From NCBI GenBank assembly GCA_025363655.1, contig JANYDK010000127.1, positions 61,836 through 125,835 on the forward strand: 64,000 nt of DNA, read 5' to 3'. The position numbers were made by a program, and so were the translations under genes. The notes below the pieces were generated by a model, which did not search any database, was not told where the DNA came from, and saw nothing but the letters and a program-made list of their open reading frames with translations. Positions 24,480 through 32,746 of this stretch are shown here, piece by piece. The stretch's first letter is position 1. Each line of letters starts with the position of its first letter. This stretch comes from Deltaproteobacteria bacterium. Its GTDB lineage: Bacteria > Myxococcota_A > Polyangia > Polyangiales > JADJMO01.

Positions 24480-25829
24480 ATGCGTGGTACGCGAGGAGCG
24501 CAAAGGTCGTTCGCCGTCTTCGTCTTCGTCGCCTTCGTCGCCTTCGTCGTCTCCTCGGCGCTCTCGGCCTGCGGGAACAAGACGCCTGACACTGCCTTCA
24601 TCGCGGTCAGCGGCGGGCTCGACGGCGCTGCTTTTTCCGATACTCCGACGATCGCGCGGGTCGAACTGCGTACCCGCACGGCCGACGGCACCGAGCGTCC
24701 CGTCGGCAGCGCTACGCCGGCGAATGGCGGCCTCGACGTCCCCGATTCGGTCTCCAGTGGCAGCGACGTCGTCGCGCTCGTCGTCGCTGGCCTCGGCAGC
24801 GACGGCGCGGTGCTCTCGTACGGGCGCACGCCGTTCGTCGATCGCAGCGCCTTCACGTCGATCTCGATGACCATCCTCGCGCCGCGGCTCGGCACCTACA
24901 CGCGCGCGCTGCAGCTCGGTCACACGGTGCAGAAGCCGCTCATCGTCGACTTCTCTTCACGCTATCTCTTGGTGCTCGATCGCGCGGGCACCTCGCTCGA
25001 CCGGGTCGACATGCTGCAGTGGCGTGCGGGCACCGAGCCGAGCGCGCTCGAGTCGGTCCCGGTCACCGCCGCATCGTCGGGAGATACGCTCCTCGTCATC
25101 GACGCTGCCGGCAACGCGGTCACGCTCGTCGTCGGCGCCAGCGGGCAGACGAAGATTTCTCCACCTTCGGGCTCGACGTTCGCCGATGTCGTCGGTGGTT
25201 CGGTCGTCATCGGCGAAGACGAAGCCGCGTACATCGTCGGTGCGACCCGTCCCTCCGGCAAGAGCGACGTCGTCCTTCGTCTCGCCACCGACGGCACGCT
25301 GAGCGCGCGCAGGCTCCTCCACGCACGATCGGGCGCAGCCGCGACCTGGATCACGGGCCGCGGCCTCGTCGTCGTCGGCGGCACCAGCGGCACCGCGACC
25401 GAGCTTCCCACCCCGGAAATTCTCGCGCCGGGTGCTACGAGCGCCTCGCCGCTCCCCTTCTCGGGCGATGGCGTCGAAGGTGCGGTCGTCGTCGCCATCG
25501 ACGGCGGACACGTCGTCCGCGTCCGCGCGAGCGGTGAGGTCGAGACGTTCGATTTCGCCTGTGCCAGCGCCTGTGCGCCGACGCTCGCCGCTGCCAAAGC
25601 ACCCGTCGTCACGCCCTCGGCCGACGACAGCGCGCTCCTCCTCGAGCGCAAGTCGTTCTTCGGTGTGCGCGGAGGCCTTCCGTTTCTCCTCGACGTCGGT
25701 CTCACGCAGTGGACCGCGCTCGCCGGCTCGGTGCCGACGGGGACCAACTCGGGCGCGCTCTGTCGCACGTCGACCGGCGCAGCCCTCTGGGTGGCATCGG
25801 GCGCCAACGTCGCCGCCATCATTCAATGA
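24480..25829 (+). CDS. Lipoprotein, probable beta-propeller-like
   Basis: The 449-residue protein begins with a phenylalanine-rich signal peptide ending SALSACG, giving a lipid anchor. The mature part is almost all beta-strand and Gly/Thr-rich, with repeated units such as LLVIDAAGNAVTLVV, YIVGATRPSG and VVVAIDGGHVVRVRASGE, which suggest several blades of a beta-propeller. A cysteine cluster (CASACAP) lies near residue 360. There is no enzyme motif. It starts about 105 bases from the divergent M1 gene and is followed by the cobalamin riboswitch, whose gene it does not share. Confidence 0.8.
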   Translation: MRGTRGAQRSFAVFVFVAFVAFVVSSALSACGNKTPDTAFIAVSGGLDGAAFSDTPTIARVELRTRTADGTERPVGSATPANGGLDVPDSVSSGSDVVALVVAGLGSDGAVLSYGRTPFVDRSAFTSISMTILAPRLGTYTRALQLGHTVQKPLIVDFSSRYLLVLDRAGTSLDRVDMLQWRAGTEPSALESVPVTAASSGDTLLVIDAAGNAVTLVVGASGQTKISPPSGSTFADVVGGSVVIGEDEAAYIVGATRPSGKSDVVLRLATDGTLSARRLLHARSGAAATWITGRGLVVVGGTSGTATELPTPEILAPGATSASPLPFSGDGVEGAVVVAIDGGHVVRVRASGEVETFDFACASACAPTLAAAKAPVVTPSADDSALLLERKSFFGVRGGLPFLLDVGLTQWTALAGSVPTGTNSGALCRTSTGAALWVASGANVAAIIQ

Positions 25830-25925
25830 GTCTCGAGTGGCGCGAGAGGTGACGCCGTTGGCGCCGCTGCGCCAGCTGCGCTAGGGAAGCCCTGCGCGGC
25901 GTCGTTCATCCGATGCCGCGCCTCC

Positions 25926-26127
25926 GAAGGTTCGTTCACGACGAAGGCGCTCCTGCCTCCGTCATCGAACGCGAAAAGGGAAGCCGGTGCGGACTTCGGT
26001 CCCACTCCGGCGCGGCCCCCGCCACGGTCACTGGGGACGAGCGTCGACGAAGCCACTGCCGAGCGCCCAGCGCAGAGCGGGAAGGGTCGACGTGAGGACG
26101 ATCCAGGAGCCCGGAAACCTGACCTTC
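25926..26127 (+). promoter_or_regulatory. Cobalamin (B12) riboswitch
   Basis: The segment has the cobalamin aptamer features in order and spacing: GGGAA at 25978-25982, GGTG at 25986-25989, CCCGCCAC near 26017, GCCACTG at 26052-26058, GGGAAGG at 26079-26085 and a B12 box AGCCCGGAAACCTGACC at 26108-26124. The ends pair as P1: GAAGGT (25926-25931) with ACCTTC (26122-26127). Total length is about 200 bases as expected. The regulated gene starts with GTG 44 bases later. CCTCC just before the aptamer (25921-25925) could pair with the GGAGG ribosome site at 26162-26166, hinting at translational control, but this is inference. Confidence 0.88.
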
Positions 26128-26170
26128 GGGTGCCCGCTCGCCGCGCACGGATGGGTGCGTCGGAGGCTCC

Positions 26171-27016
26171 GTGATCCACTTTCGCCCTATTTTTCCTGGC
26201 GCTTGCGCGCTCGTCTCGTGGTCTCTTCTCGCGTTCGCTCCCCTCTTGCCCGGCTGTGGCTCGTCCTCCGACGCGGCGACTTCGGGCGATGACGCTGGCG
26301 CCGACGGCGGCCTCGATGATCTCGGCAAGCCCATCGATGCGAGCTCAGATGCCGTGGCGCGCGATGCCCCCATCGCCCCCATCGATGCCCCCTCGGATGC
26401 CCCCTCGGATGGCTCGTCCGAAGGTGGCGACGTCACGTCGACGAGCCACCCCGCCCGCTACGCCACCAAGGTCGTGAGCAGCAAAACGGGTGACGGCGGC
26501 GGTTTCAACGCCGACAAGCTCCCCGACATCGTCCTCGGTTCGCCGCAGGGCAAGGGCCTCGACTCGGGCTCGACCGACGTGTTTTCCCTGGGAAATGGCG
26601 GCGAAATCGTCCTCGGCTTCGACGTCACGGTGATCGACGGCGCCGGCGTCGACTTCATCGTCTTCGAAAATGCCTTCCGCATCGGCGGCTCTGCGACCAA
26701 CGTCTTCTACGAGCTCGGCGAGGTCTCCGTGAGCGACGACGGCGTCACTTGGACGACGTTTCCCTGCACCGCCACGACGTATCCCTTCGGCAGCTGCGCG
26801 GGCTGGCATCCGGTCCTCGCGTCTCCTGCCGAGCCCGTCGACGTCACCCACCCCGAGCTCGCTGGCGGCGACGCCTACGATCTCTCCGACGTCGGCGTGA
26901 AGTCGTTCCACTACCTCCGCGTACGCGACATGATGACCAAACGCCCTGCCACCGGAGGCACCGGCGGCTTCGACCTCGACGCGGTGGCCGTCATCCACGG
27001 CGATCCAGCTCCGTGA
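26171..27016 (+). CDS. Cobalamin-riboswitch-controlled surface lipoprotein
   Basis: The GTG at 26171 follows GGAGG by four bases and begins a 281-residue protein with a lipoprotein signal (FAPLLPGCG). The mature protein has an Asp/Ser-rich linker to about residue 85, then a beta-rich domain: VVSSKTGDGGGFNADKLPD, EIVLGFDVTVIDGAGVDFIV, VFYELGEVSVSDDGVTWTTF, a Cys pair around FPCTATTYPFGSCAG, and a final GFDLDAVAVIHGD. The fold looks like a secreted beta-sandwich. No B12 synthesis or transporter genes are adjacent, so a role in capture of cobalamin or a corrinoid-related substrate is inferred from the riboswitch only. Confidence 0.8.
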   Translation: MIHFRPIFPGACALVSWSLLAFAPLLPGCGSSSDAATSGDDAGADGGLDDLGKPIDASSDAVARDAPIAPIDAPSDAPSDGSSEGGDVTSTSHPARYATKVVSSKTGDGGGFNADKLPDIVLGSPQGKGLDSGSTDVFSLGNGGEIVLGFDVTVIDGAGVDFIVFENAFRIGGSATNVFYELGEVSVSDDGVTWTTFPCTATTYPFGSCAGWHPVLASPAEPVDVTHPELAGGDAYDLSDVGVKSFHYLRVRDMMTKRPATGGTGGFDLDAVAVIHGDPAP

Positions 27017-27061
27017 GGCCTGCTGAGGGCCTGCGACGCGCGCTTCTGCTATGGAGTTCCC

Positions 27062-27634
27062 ATGGCGGCCGAGTCGCATCGAGGAACGCAGGGCGAGGCA
27101 GGCGATCGCGGACACCAAGCGATCGTCATCCTCCTGATCGTCGCCGCCTTCTTCGCCTTCGCCGTGCTGCCGAAGCTCCTCTCGGCGCATCACCCGATGG
27201 AGGGCAAGGCGGCGCCGAACTGGACGCTGCCGGTGCTCCCGGGCACCAAGCCGCCGAGCTCGACGATCACGCCGCCGATCGATCTCGCGTCGCTCAGGGG
27301 CAAGGTCGTGGTCCTCGATTTCTGGGCGCCCTGGTGTGGCCCGTGTCGCGAAGAGATGCCGACGCTCAACGTCCTCGCGCACAAGCTGGCGAATGAATCC
27401 GTCGTCGTCATCGGCGTGATGGTCGACGGCGATCGCCTCGACGCGGTCGACTTCCTCAAGCAATCGAAGATCGACTACCCGCAAGTGGAGGACGACGGCC
27501 AGGCCTCGAACGCCTATGGCGTGAAGACGCTCCCGAGCATCGTCATCCTCGACAAAACTGGCACGGTTCGCACCTTCCACTCCGGCACGTGGGGCCTCGA
27601 CGAGCTCGAGAAGGCGGTCCGCGCAGCCATGTAG
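27062..27634 (+). CDS. TlpA/ResA-type membrane-anchored thioredoxin-like protein
   Basis: The 190-residue product has one N-terminal transmembrane segment (VILLIVAAFFAFAVLP) and then a thioredoxin fold with the active site DFWAPWCGPCREEMPTLN (about 97-114) and a cis-proline region TLPSIVI. It is a periplasm-facing thiol-disulfide reductase of the TlpA/ResA kind, used in cytochrome c maturation or to reduce exported proteins. The partner is not in view. It follows the B12-controlled lipoprotein by about 45 bases and may be transcribed with it. Confidence 0.92.
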   Translation: MAAESHRGTQGEAGDRGHQAIVILLIVAAFFAFAVLPKLLSAHHPMEGKAAPNWTLPVLPGTKPPSSTITPPIDLASLRGKVVVLDFWAPWCGPCREEMPTLNVLAHKLANESVVVIGVMVDGDRLDAVDFLKQSKIDYPQVEDDGQASNAYGVKTLPSIVILDKTGTVRTFHSGTWGLDELEKAVRAAM

Positions 27635-27643
27635 TCGGCGGCT

Positions 27644-29566
27644 TCACGTCGCCGCTTCCTTCGCCGAGGCTTCGAGCGCGGCGCGCGCCTCGGCGCTGTC
27701 GGACGACGGCAAGATGATGCGGAAGCGCGCGCCGCCGAGCCCAGCGACGTCACACGTGATCGTCCCGCCATGCTCGATGACGATCTTCTTCACGATCGCG
27801 AGCCCGAGCCCGGTCCCTTCGGTGCGGGTCGTGAAATAGGGATCGAACACGCGCGGACGCACCTGCTCGGGCACGCCCGGGCCGTCGTCTTCGACGTCGA
27901 TGGCGACGCGCCCGGCGTCGAGCTCGGTCGCTTGGACGACGACGCGGAAGCCTCGACCTGCCGCACGAATCGCCTGAACCGCGTTGCGCACGAGGTTGTC
28001 GAGCGACTTGCGCAGCATCTGCTTGTCGACGGCGACCACCATCGGCTCGGTGGTCGCGACGCCCTCGCTACCGGCGCTGCCACGACCAACACTCCCAACG
28101 CCACCAACACTGGCACCGGCGCGGACGATCGCCACTTTGACGGTGACGCGCACCGGGATCGGATGTCCACCGCTCGGCGTCAGGCGCAAGAGATCGGCCT
28201 CCTCGGTGCCGCGACCGAGCCGCTCCAGCGCCGGCCGCGCGTCGGCGAGCAACGTCGCCAAATCGGCCTCTTCCAAGCGCGCATGCGGAAGACGCGCGAA
28301 GTCGGAGAACTCGGTCACCAGGCGACGCAACGTCCCCACCTCTTCGGTGACGATCTCGAGCGTGGTGTCGAGCAGCTTGCGCATGTGCGCGTCGTCACCG
28401 TGGTACTGGTGATGACACTCTTCGACGGCCAGTTGAATCGGCGTCAGCGGGTTCTTGATTTCATGGGCGAGCCTTCGCGCCATGTCTTGCCACGCGCCGA
28501 TGCGCTGGAGATATTCGATGCGCGCGCGGCTCCGCTCGAGGTCGCCGAGCATGCGGTTGAAGGAGACCGCGAGATCACCGATCTCGTCCTTCCCCTCTTC
28601 CGGGACGCGCACCGCCAAGTCGCCTGCTGCCACCCGGCCGGCCGCGTCGGCGACCCGGAGCACGCGCCGCGACACGCTCCGCGAGAACGCGTAGCCGACG
28701 GCGGCCGCGAAGACGATGGTGACCGCGAGGAGCGCTGCATAGAAGGCGACGTTGAGCCGCACCCACTCGTCGCGCCGTTGCTCGACGCCTTTGTAGGCCT
28801 CGAGAAACTTGTCGGACTCCTTCTGCTGATCGATGCGCGCGCGATCGGTGAGGAACGTCGCCACCAGCATCGGCGCCTTGGTCTCGTCGGGGCCGAGCGG
28901 CTTGCATTGCACGAGCGCGTAGTTCTTCGTCAGGTCGACCGCCTTGCCGCTGTCGACGCGCCCGATGCGCTGCAAATCTTTCCCCGGCTCGCCATTCTGC
29001 TGCGCCTTCACGTCGGCCGCCTTGTCGGGATCGGCGGGCACGAAGCGCTCGAGGCAGTCGTCGATCGTCAAATCGACGTAGACCTGGAGCGAGGCCAGCT
29101 CGACGAGCGGGAGGTCGTCGGGATCGTCGCCGACTTTGTCGTCGTACTCCTCGAACGCCTTCTTCAACTCCAGCTCGACCTCGCCCTGATTTTGCAGCGC
29201 AGCCGCGGCGCGCAGCGGCTCGCTGGCAGCGATGGCGTCCGCGCGATGACGCATGTCCGCCTTGAGCGCGCGCACGAGCGGTCGATAGACGGCGAGTGAT
29301 CGCTCGATCGAGCTCGTCACCTCGGGGTTGTAGAAGAGATCGGCCGCGCGCCGCGCGAGGAAGACGGCGAGGAGCACGCCGATGATCAGCGGCAATCCGG
29401 CGGTGACGACGAGGCCGATGGTCAGACGAAGGCCGATGCGTCCGACGGTGCGACGCTTCACCGGCAACTTCGGCGCCGACGTCGCCCGCCGCGACGACGG
29501 CGTTCCGCGATCGCTCGGAGGCGGAGCACTCGCAGGCGGGGCGCTGCCGGGAGCGGCGTCGGGCAC
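27644..29566 (-). CDS. NtrY-type membrane sensor histidine kinase
   Basis: The GTG-started 640-residue kinase has an N-terminal transmembrane segment (LRLTIGLVVTAGLPLIIGVLL, reported by position about 43-63), a periplasmic or extracytoplasmic region, a second membrane segment near 280-300, HAMP (SRSVSRRVLRVADAAGR), HisKA with AHEIKNPLTPIQLAVEE and a HATPase domain with LDNLVRNAVQA and DDGPGVP and TGLGLAIVKKIV. It autophosphorylates at the His in AHEIKN. A Gly/Ser-rich insertion (around 475-505) lies just before the N box. No NtrX-type response regulator is adjacent, so it is an orphan here. Confidence 0.92.
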   Translation of the reverse strand: MPDAAPGSAPPASAPPPSDRGTPSSRRATSAPKLPVKRRTVGRIGLRLTIGLVVTAGLPLIIGVLLAVFLARRAADLFYNPEVTSSIERSLAVYRPLVRALKADMRHRADAIAASEPLRAAAALQNQGEVELELKKAFEEYDDKVGDDPDDLPLVELASLQVYVDLTIDDCLERFVPADPDKAADVKAQQNGEPGKDLQRIGRVDSGKAVDLTKNYALVQCKPLGPDETKAPMLVATFLTDRARIDQQKESDKFLEAYKGVEQRRDEWVRLNVAFYAALLAVTIVFAAAVGYAFSRSVSRRVLRVADAAGRVAAGDLAVRVPEEGKDEIGDLAVSFNRMLGDLERSRARIEYLQRIGAWQDMARRLAHEIKNPLTPIQLAVEECHHQYHGDDAHMRKLLDTTLEIVTEEVGTLRRLVTEFSDFARLPHARLEEADLATLLADARPALERLGRGTEEADLLRLTPSGGHPIPVRVTVKVAIVRAGASVGGVGSVGRGSAGSEGVATTEPMVVAVDKQMLRKSLDNLVRNAVQAIRAAGRGFRVVVQATELDAGRVAIDVEDDGPGVPEQVRPRVFDPYFTTRTEGTGLGLAIVKKIVIEHGGTITCDVAGLGGARFRIILPSSDSAEARAALEASAKEAAT

Positions 29567-29584
29567 GGGGCGAAGCCTACTTCC

Positions 29585-30688
29585 TCAGACCAGCGGGTCG
29601 TCGATTTCGACTTCGGCGCGCTTGCGTCGCTCGGCGAGGACCCGCTCGCGCACGTAGCCGACGAGCCCGTCGACGTAGCTCTCGAAGCGGGGCGCGTGGA
29701 TGTCGGTGCCCGCGAGCAAGGCTTCGGTGTTGCGCGCCGAGTACTGCACCTGCGTCGCCATTTGATCGAAGAACGCACGCGGTGATTTGACGAAGCGATC
29801 GAGCCCCGGCGTGCGCAGGAGCGCCTTGGTGACGTTTGCGGGGATGAAGCCGCGCGGGAGCCGCTTGCCGGCAGCGCGAGCGACGAGCTCGAATGTGCGC
29901 CGGACCGTCAGGGGTGCCGGGTCGACGAGGTGGAACGTTTGTCCGATCGCCCTCGGATCACGGCCGATCGTCACCGCGGCGCGCGCGACGTAGTCGACGG
30001 GAATGAGATGGAGGAGCGCGTCTCCGTGCGTGGGGAGCGGCATCGCCAGCTCGTTCGGCGATGTCAGGAGAATGAGCACGACGAGGTAGGGGCCATCGAG
30101 GCGATCGACCTCGCCGGTCACCGAGTCGCCGATGACGGTGCTCGGACGGAGGACGATCACCGGCACGTCACGTGCTGCGCGGCGGACGATTTTCTCGGCC
30201 TTGAGCTTGGTCGCCTCGACGACGTTGCGCGGACGCTGCCCACGATCGAGCTCGGATTCGAGCACCAGTCCGCGTCGATCGCCCGAGACGTGCGCTGTCG
30301 AGTGGTGGACGAACGCACGCAGATGGCTGGCGGCACGCGCGAGCTCGAGCGCTTCACGGGTCGCCCGCACGTTGACCGCCTCGGCGACCCGCTCGTCGAC
30401 GCCGAAATAGGTCACTTGTGCCGCGTGATGGATGAGGTCGACCTCCGAAGCGAGCTTGCGGAATTCGGCGCCGGAGAGCCCGAGATCCATCGACGCGGCG
30501 TCGCCCTCGAGGAGGGTCAGCCGACTGCGCGCGTCCTTCGGCAACCCGTCGGCGAACTGGCGCGCCTCCTCTTCGAACTTCGGTCGCACGACGGCGATCA
30601 CGCGCGTCCCCGAGGCATCGAGCAAGCGCTCGGCGACGCGACGCGCGAGCAGGTTGGGCAGGCCCGTGAGGACGACGGTCTCGCTCAT
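29585..30688 (-). CDS. Atypical extended SDR / thioester-reductase-like protein
   Basis: The 367-residue protein starts at MSETVVLTGLPNLLARR. It has the fold of NAD-binding_4/thioester-reductase-like SDRs: IHHAAQV, an FVHHSTAHVSGD serine region, VVEATKLKAEKIVR, VLRPSTVIGDS and IPVDYVARAA. Two key features deviate: the nucleotide-binding loop is TGLPNLLA instead of TGxxGxxG, and the Lys of ATKLKAE is preceded at -4 by Val rather than the catalytic Tyr. It may bind NAD(P)H weakly or not act as a reductase. Long start extension upstream is possible but lacks support. It lies 18 bases before the kinase gene. Confidence 0.8.
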   Translation of the reverse strand: MSETVVLTGLPNLLARRVAERLLDASGTRVIAVVRPKFEEEARQFADGLPKDARSRLTLLEGDAASMDLGLSGAEFRKLASEVDLIHHAAQVTYFGVDERVAEAVNVRATREALELARAASHLRAFVHHSTAHVSGDRRGLVLESELDRGQRPRNVVEATKLKAEKIVRRAARDVPVIVLRPSTVIGDSVTGEVDRLDGPYLVVLILLTSPNELAMPLPTHGDALLHLIPVDYVARAAVTIGRDPRAIGQTFHLVDPAPLTVRRTFELVARAAGKRLPRGFIPANVTKALLRTPGLDRFVKSPRAFFDQMATQVQYSARNTEALLAGTDIHAPRFESYVDGLVGYVRERVLAERRKRAEVEIDDPLV

Positions 30689-30779
30689 GCTCGGACGCGC
30701 GAGAGTAGCCGTTTTCCTGGAGCGTGACGCCATCTTCTCGCCTCTTCTCGCCCGGCATGGCGCGTCGTAGCGCAGGGCG

Positions 30780-32069
30780 ATGGTCCCGCCGCACGTGCAG
30801 GTCGATCCCTCGCGCCTCCTCGTCCTCCATGGCCGTGTCGTGACGATGCAGTGCTCGAAGGATTCGCACGTGAATCCCGTGACCCACGCGATCGACGGCG
30901 GCGCCGTGGCCATCGAAGGCGGAAGAATCGCCTTCGTCGGTCGTCGGTCGTCGCTCCCTCTCCGGTTCGCCACGGCCGTACCCGTCGCCGTGCCGCTCGT
31001 CACGCCCGGCCTCGTCGACGCGCACACCCACGCAGCCTGGGTCGGTTCGCGTCACGACGAATACGTCGCCAAGCTGCGGGGTGACCCTTACGAGGAGATC
31101 GCAGCACGTGGTGGCGGCATCGTCGCCAGCATGCGTGCGCTCGAGGTCTCGAGCCAGGAAGACATCGCCAGCGAGCTGATGGCGCGCCTCCGCCGCATGG
31201 CCAGCCTCGGCGTCACCACGGTCGAAGTGAAGAGCGGCTACGGCCTCCGTCCCGAGCTCGAACGAAAGCAACTGGCAGCCATCGCCGAGGTCGCACGGCG
31301 CTCACGTGCAGGAGAGACGCTTCCGCGCATCGTCCCCACGTTCCTCGCGCTCCATGCCCTGCCGCCCGAATCACGCGGCGACGCCGATCGACGCGCTGCC
31401 TATGTGGCAGGTGCGCTCTCTCTCCTTCGCGAAGTGGCGAAGGCCGGGCTCGCCGCCTTCGTCGATGCCTACGTCGATCGCAACGCCTTCACCGTCGACG
31501 AGGCTCGCTCGGTGTTGCGCCCGGCGCGCGAGCTCGGTCTCGGCGTTCGTCTGCACGTCGGACAGTTCGCCGACGTCGGAGGGGCAGAGCTCGCGGCCGA
31601 GCTCGGGGCGCGTTCGGCCGATCACCTCGAGGTCGTCGGGCCGGCCGGGCTCGCGGCGATGGCCGAGCATCGGGTCGCCGCCACGCTCCTCCCGACGGCG
31701 GCCCTCGTCCTCGGCCAGAAGGCGCCCGACGTCGCCGCCATGCGAGCTGCCGGCCTCGACTTGATCGTCGCCAGCGACGCCAACCCCGGGACCTCCCCGA
31801 CCGAGTCGCTCCCACTGGCGATGATGTTGGCCGCCCGGACCTACGGCCTCAGCGCTGCCGAGGTCCTCGCTGGAACGACTCGCCTGGCGGCGGCCTCGCT
31901 CGGCCTGCCCGACCTCGGGGTGCTCCGCGAGGGGGCGCCCGCCGACCTGGTCGCTTGGGACCTGCCGCACGAGGACGCGATTCTCCAGCCCTGGGGCACG
32001 TCACGGACGCTCTTCGTGCTCCGCGATGGCGTTCCCATCCATCACGTCGTCGACGTCACGGCAGGTTGA
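30780..32069 (+). CDS. hutI: Imidazolonepropionase
   Basis: The 429-residue amidohydrolase has the HutI signatures: VDAHTHAAW with the HxH metal ligands, a GSRHDEYVAKLRGDPYEEIA-type substrate region followed by ARGGGIVASM, VEVKSGYGL, FLALHALP, HVGQFADVGGAELA and SDANPGTSP. It hydrolyses imidazolone propionate to formiminoglutamate in histidine degradation. No hutH, hutU or formiminoglutamate genes are adjacent, so it is isolated here, which is common when the pathway is scattered. The ATG at 30780 gives a start similar to homologues. Confidence 0.95.
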   Translation: MVPPHVQVDPSRLLVLHGRVVTMQCSKDSHVNPVTHAIDGGAVAIEGGRIAFVGRRSSLPLRFATAVPVAVPLVTPGLVDAHTHAAWVGSRHDEYVAKLRGDPYEEIAARGGGIVASMRALEVSSQEDIASELMARLRRMASLGVTTVEVKSGYGLRPELERKQLAAIAEVARRSRAGETLPRIVPTFLALHALPPESRGDADRRAAYVAGALSLLREVAKAGLAAFVDAYVDRNAFTVDEARSVLRPARELGLGVRLHVGQFADVGGAELAAELGARSADHLEVVGPAGLAAMAEHRVAATLLPTAALVLGQKAPDVAAMRAAGLDLIVASDANPGTSPTESLPLAMMLAARTYGLSAAEVLAGTTRLAAASLGLPDLGVLREGAPADLVAWDLPHEDAILQPWGTSRTLFVLRDGVPIHHVVDVTAG

Positions 32070-32129
32070 CGTTCGACGACCGAGCTGACGGATTTCCTCC
32101 GCATCCGCAAACCGAATGCGTGCATCCAT

Positions 32130-32510
32130 CGTATGTACGAGGAACCAAAAAGAAGAAAGCGGCCCACCCTTTCGGGAGAGCCGCTTGGCCCGACGGAAGA
32201 TTCACATCGTCAGTCGGGAACGGAGTCGAAGGTCCGTTCGTTGGTCGGGTGGGTCACTGACCCAATCTCCGAGAAGCAAGCGAGTCTAAGTCGTAAGCGA
32301 AGAAAAAGGGCTAAGGAAGGAATCAAGAGCGAAGGGTAAGCAATTCCACGGATCCGCCGAAGGCGGGACGTGGGTATGTGAAGTGGGCTCGAGGCACGGC
32401 CATGCTGAAAGCCCGAAAGTAAGCTGTAGTGAAGGAAGGTCTGATTGACGCCAGACGCGAACGCTTGAGCAGGCCCCGTGCCATCTTGGCAGGGGCCTCT
32501 TTCGTTTTTG
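32130..32510 (+). ncRNA. Candidate structured non-coding RNA, unidentified
   Basis: No protein-like frame is present. Hand count gives 201 G+C of 360 for 32101-32460 (56 percent), clearly lower than neighbouring coding DNA. Hairpins in order: 32157-32186 (7 bp plus a nested 3 bp), 32218-32239 (GAACGGA/TCCGTTC), 32250-32264 (TGGGTCA/TGACCCA), 32346-32373 (CCACG and CCGCC nested with GGCGG and CGTGG), 32385-32414 (GGGCT/AGCCC), 32439-32456 (GTCTG/CAGAC). Linkers are purine-rich, with GTAAGC repeated three times. It ends in a strong terminator. RNase P RNA, tmRNA, 6S and SRP consensus elements are not found. The 5' end is a guess; a TATGTA at 32132 could be a -10. Confidence 0.6.
32471..32509 (+). 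terminator. Rho-independent terminator of the candidate RNA
   Basis: AGGCCCC-G-TGCC pairs with GGCA-GGGGCCT around the loop ATCTT, giving 11 pairs with one bulge, and is followed by CTTTCGTTTTT. The U-tract lies on the plus-strand side, so the transcript runs left to right. It is among the clearest terminators in the window. Confidence 0.85.
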
Positions 32511-32746
32511 CTCCCGAGCGCTGCCTGGCCGGGTCGGAATTGCCAAAACGTCGCTTCTGGCAGCGGGTTCTCGTCGCGCTGAAGCAACTCGGGTCTGTCA
32601 CTCGAGTCCGAACAGCCTCCGTGGCCCGCATTCTTTGCGAGCCGAGCGGGCACCTCCGACTACATCCTCCAGCTGGGGCGTAATTCATGCCCGCATCACT
32701 GCACCTGACCACTGCAGACGGAGCCCCACGCTGCTAGTGGCCAGCC
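32511..32746 (+). other. Intergenic stretch between terminator and methyltransferase, no gene seen
   Basis: No tRNA, riboswitch or credible frame was found on either strand. Composition rises back toward the genome level. It should contain the promoter of the methyltransferase gene, but no convincing -35/-10 pair stands out. Confidence 0.45.

Noticed and set aside
32130..32510. RNase P RNA, tmRNA, 6S, SRP RNA or group II intron
   Set aside because: The conserved cores of these RNAs (for example GAGGAAAGUCC, a tRNA-like acceptor end, the SRP tetraloop context, domain V) were not found.
32323..32712. Minus-strand frame of 129 residues across the RNA candidate
   Set aside because: It has no motif, the terminator points the other way, and base composition is not coding-like.
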